Origin: Saprospiraceae bacterium
GTDB lineage: Bacteria; Bacteroidota; Bacteroidia; Chitinophagales; Saprospiraceae
NCBI GenBank assembly: GCA_016717145.1
Contig: JADKGD010000006.1
Location: 124,001-188,000, forward strand
Reading direction: 5' to 3'
DNA: 64,000 nt
Position 1 is the stretch's first letter. Each line of letters begins with the position of its first letter. Below are positions 63,108 through 64,000 of the stretch, one piece after another. Made by a program: the position numbers and the translations under genes. Below the pieces are notes generated by a model. The model saw only the letters and a program-made list of their open reading frames with translations, did no database searches and had not been told where the DNA came from.

Positions 63108-63883
63108 TTTAACCCAAATTATCCGCTAGAAGTTTTTATAGGTTGAGCTTGGACAATTTGACCGAGGAGTGCGCAGCAACCCTTGAGCAAATTGTCATAG
63201 ACGATACATCGTTTCAGATCATTCAGATCATTCGTCGTTCGTTTTGCCTCGCTACCCCCGAACCTTGAAAGGGGAGCGCTGTTCACTATTTTTCTTTGAG
63301 CGTGCTGAAAGTCCCTTTAGGGATTTAGGGTCGAGAATGGCTCTCTCTTTGCTCTTCTTACCCCCGACCCCTGAAGGGGAGTGCGACGCGCTTACCAGAC
63401 GATCTGGCAATTTGACCGAGGAGTGCGCAGCAACCCTTGAGCAAATTATCATAGACGATACGTTGTTTCAGATCATTCAGATCATTTGTCGTTCGTTTTG
63501 CCGCGCTACTCCCGAACCTTGAAAGGGGAGCGCTGTTCACTATTTTTCTTTGAGCGTGTGGAAAGTCCCTTTAGGGATTTAGGGTCGAGAATGGCTCTCT
63601 CTTTGCTCTCTTACCCCCGACCCCTGAAGGGGAGTGCGACGCGCTTACCAGACGATCTGGCAATTTGACCGAGGAGTGCGCAGCAACCCTTGAGCAAATT
63701 ATCATAGACCATACGTTGTTTCAGATCATTCAGATCATTTGTCGTTCGTTTTGCCGCGCTACCCCTGAAAGGGAGTGCTGGGCACTTGTTTGACAATTTG
63801 ACCGACAAATCATACAAAATATCGCCCCAATTGGGCGTATGATATTCTCTCATTACAAAGTCAAATACGAATCCGGGTTTAAT
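63108..63883. repeat. Structured tandem repeat array, right copy, with inverted ends
   Basis: Ends: TTTAACCCAAATTATCCGCT at 63108 and, inverted, CGAATCCGGGTTTAA to 63883. Inside, about 2.5 units of 253-254 bases (CAATTTGACCGAGG at 63155, 63409 and 63661), each with CCAGA-CGA-TCTGG, CAATTTG..CAAATT, TCCCTTTAGGGA, CCCCTGAAGGGG and a GCG..CTCCC/GGGAGCGC stem. Frames inside are spurious. Beyond 63883 I see nothing. Related to the array at 2673-3200. Confidence 0.82.
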
Positions 63884-64000
63884 GGGCATAAACCCCTAAT
63901 TGAATATGACCATTTATTGATTAATTATGATAATTAAACAAAATTTTGTTGCAAAATTGATATTATAGCTGTATATTTATTAAGTGAAAATTATTCGTAA

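Noticed and set aside
63155..63800. CRISPR array
   Set aside because: Units are about 253 bases, not short repeats with spacers, and no cas genes are near.
63244..63889. Several frames of 60-92 codons on both strands in the right array
   Set aside because: All arise from the tandem repeat; mutually overlapping and with no start signals.

Overview
The window is AT-rich DNA from a member of the Bacteroidota, most likely the Saprospiria. The signs are type IX secretion (T9SS) C-terminal sorting domains, SusC/RagA-style TonB receptors, LytS/LytTR two-component pairs with Reg_prop/Y_Y_Y sensor domains, one five-domain hybrid regulator, FG-GAP and BNR surface proteins, exported proteins with a 'VGI(G/N)T..P' head, and TAnnTTTG-type promoter boxes. 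I see no rRNA, tRNA or CRISPR. The sequence looks like a long-read (meta)genome assembly: 14 single-base frameshifts, nearly all in homopolymer runs, interrupt 12 otherwise intact-looking genes. I give those genes as whole spans and state where the frame breaks.

Layout. 0-3.5 kb: start of an exported protein leaving the window, a TonB receptor that lacks its N-terminus, and a structured repeat array. 3.5-7.3 kb: LytTR regulator plus sensor kinase. 7.5-11.4 kb: a T9SS-exported DNRLRE protein, two FkbM methyltransferases and a glycosyltransferase (surface glycan genes). 11.5-12.9 kb: a small mobile or defence relic with a recombinase remnant and a Bro-N/Fic protein. 13-14.6 kb: small exported proteins. 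15-27 kb: a regulatory block with a hybrid HTCS regulator, LytTR, LuxR-type regulator, ECF sigma factor with a short anti-sigma-like partner, and a LytS-type kinase. 27-40 kb: a surface-protein block, including a 1037-residue protein with about 40 copies of a 17-residue repeat and a C-terminal S74 chaperone. 40-41.6 kb: two lipoproteins. 41.9-45.7 kb: a third LytS/LytTR pair. 45.8-53.7 kb: a metal-homeostasis operon (CzcA/C/B-type RND efflux, a ferritin-like/VIT1 transporter, a DUF2231 membrane protein and a small His-rich exported protein). 54.3-55.1 kb: eroded type I restriction-modification fragments. 55.1-59.9 kb: two T9SS-exported proteins. 60.5-63 kb: a P-type cation ATPase. 63.1-63.9 kb: a second copy of the structured repeat array.

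How it fits together: the window mixes envelope-facing functions (adhesin-like fibres, secreted propellers, glycan modification) with several one-membrane sensors that probably tune them, and a self-contained metal detoxification operon. Intergenic space is populated by a family of short palindromic elements whose ends share a TTTAACCC..ATGCATTAGAA-type motif, and by remnants of recombinase and type I R-M genes.
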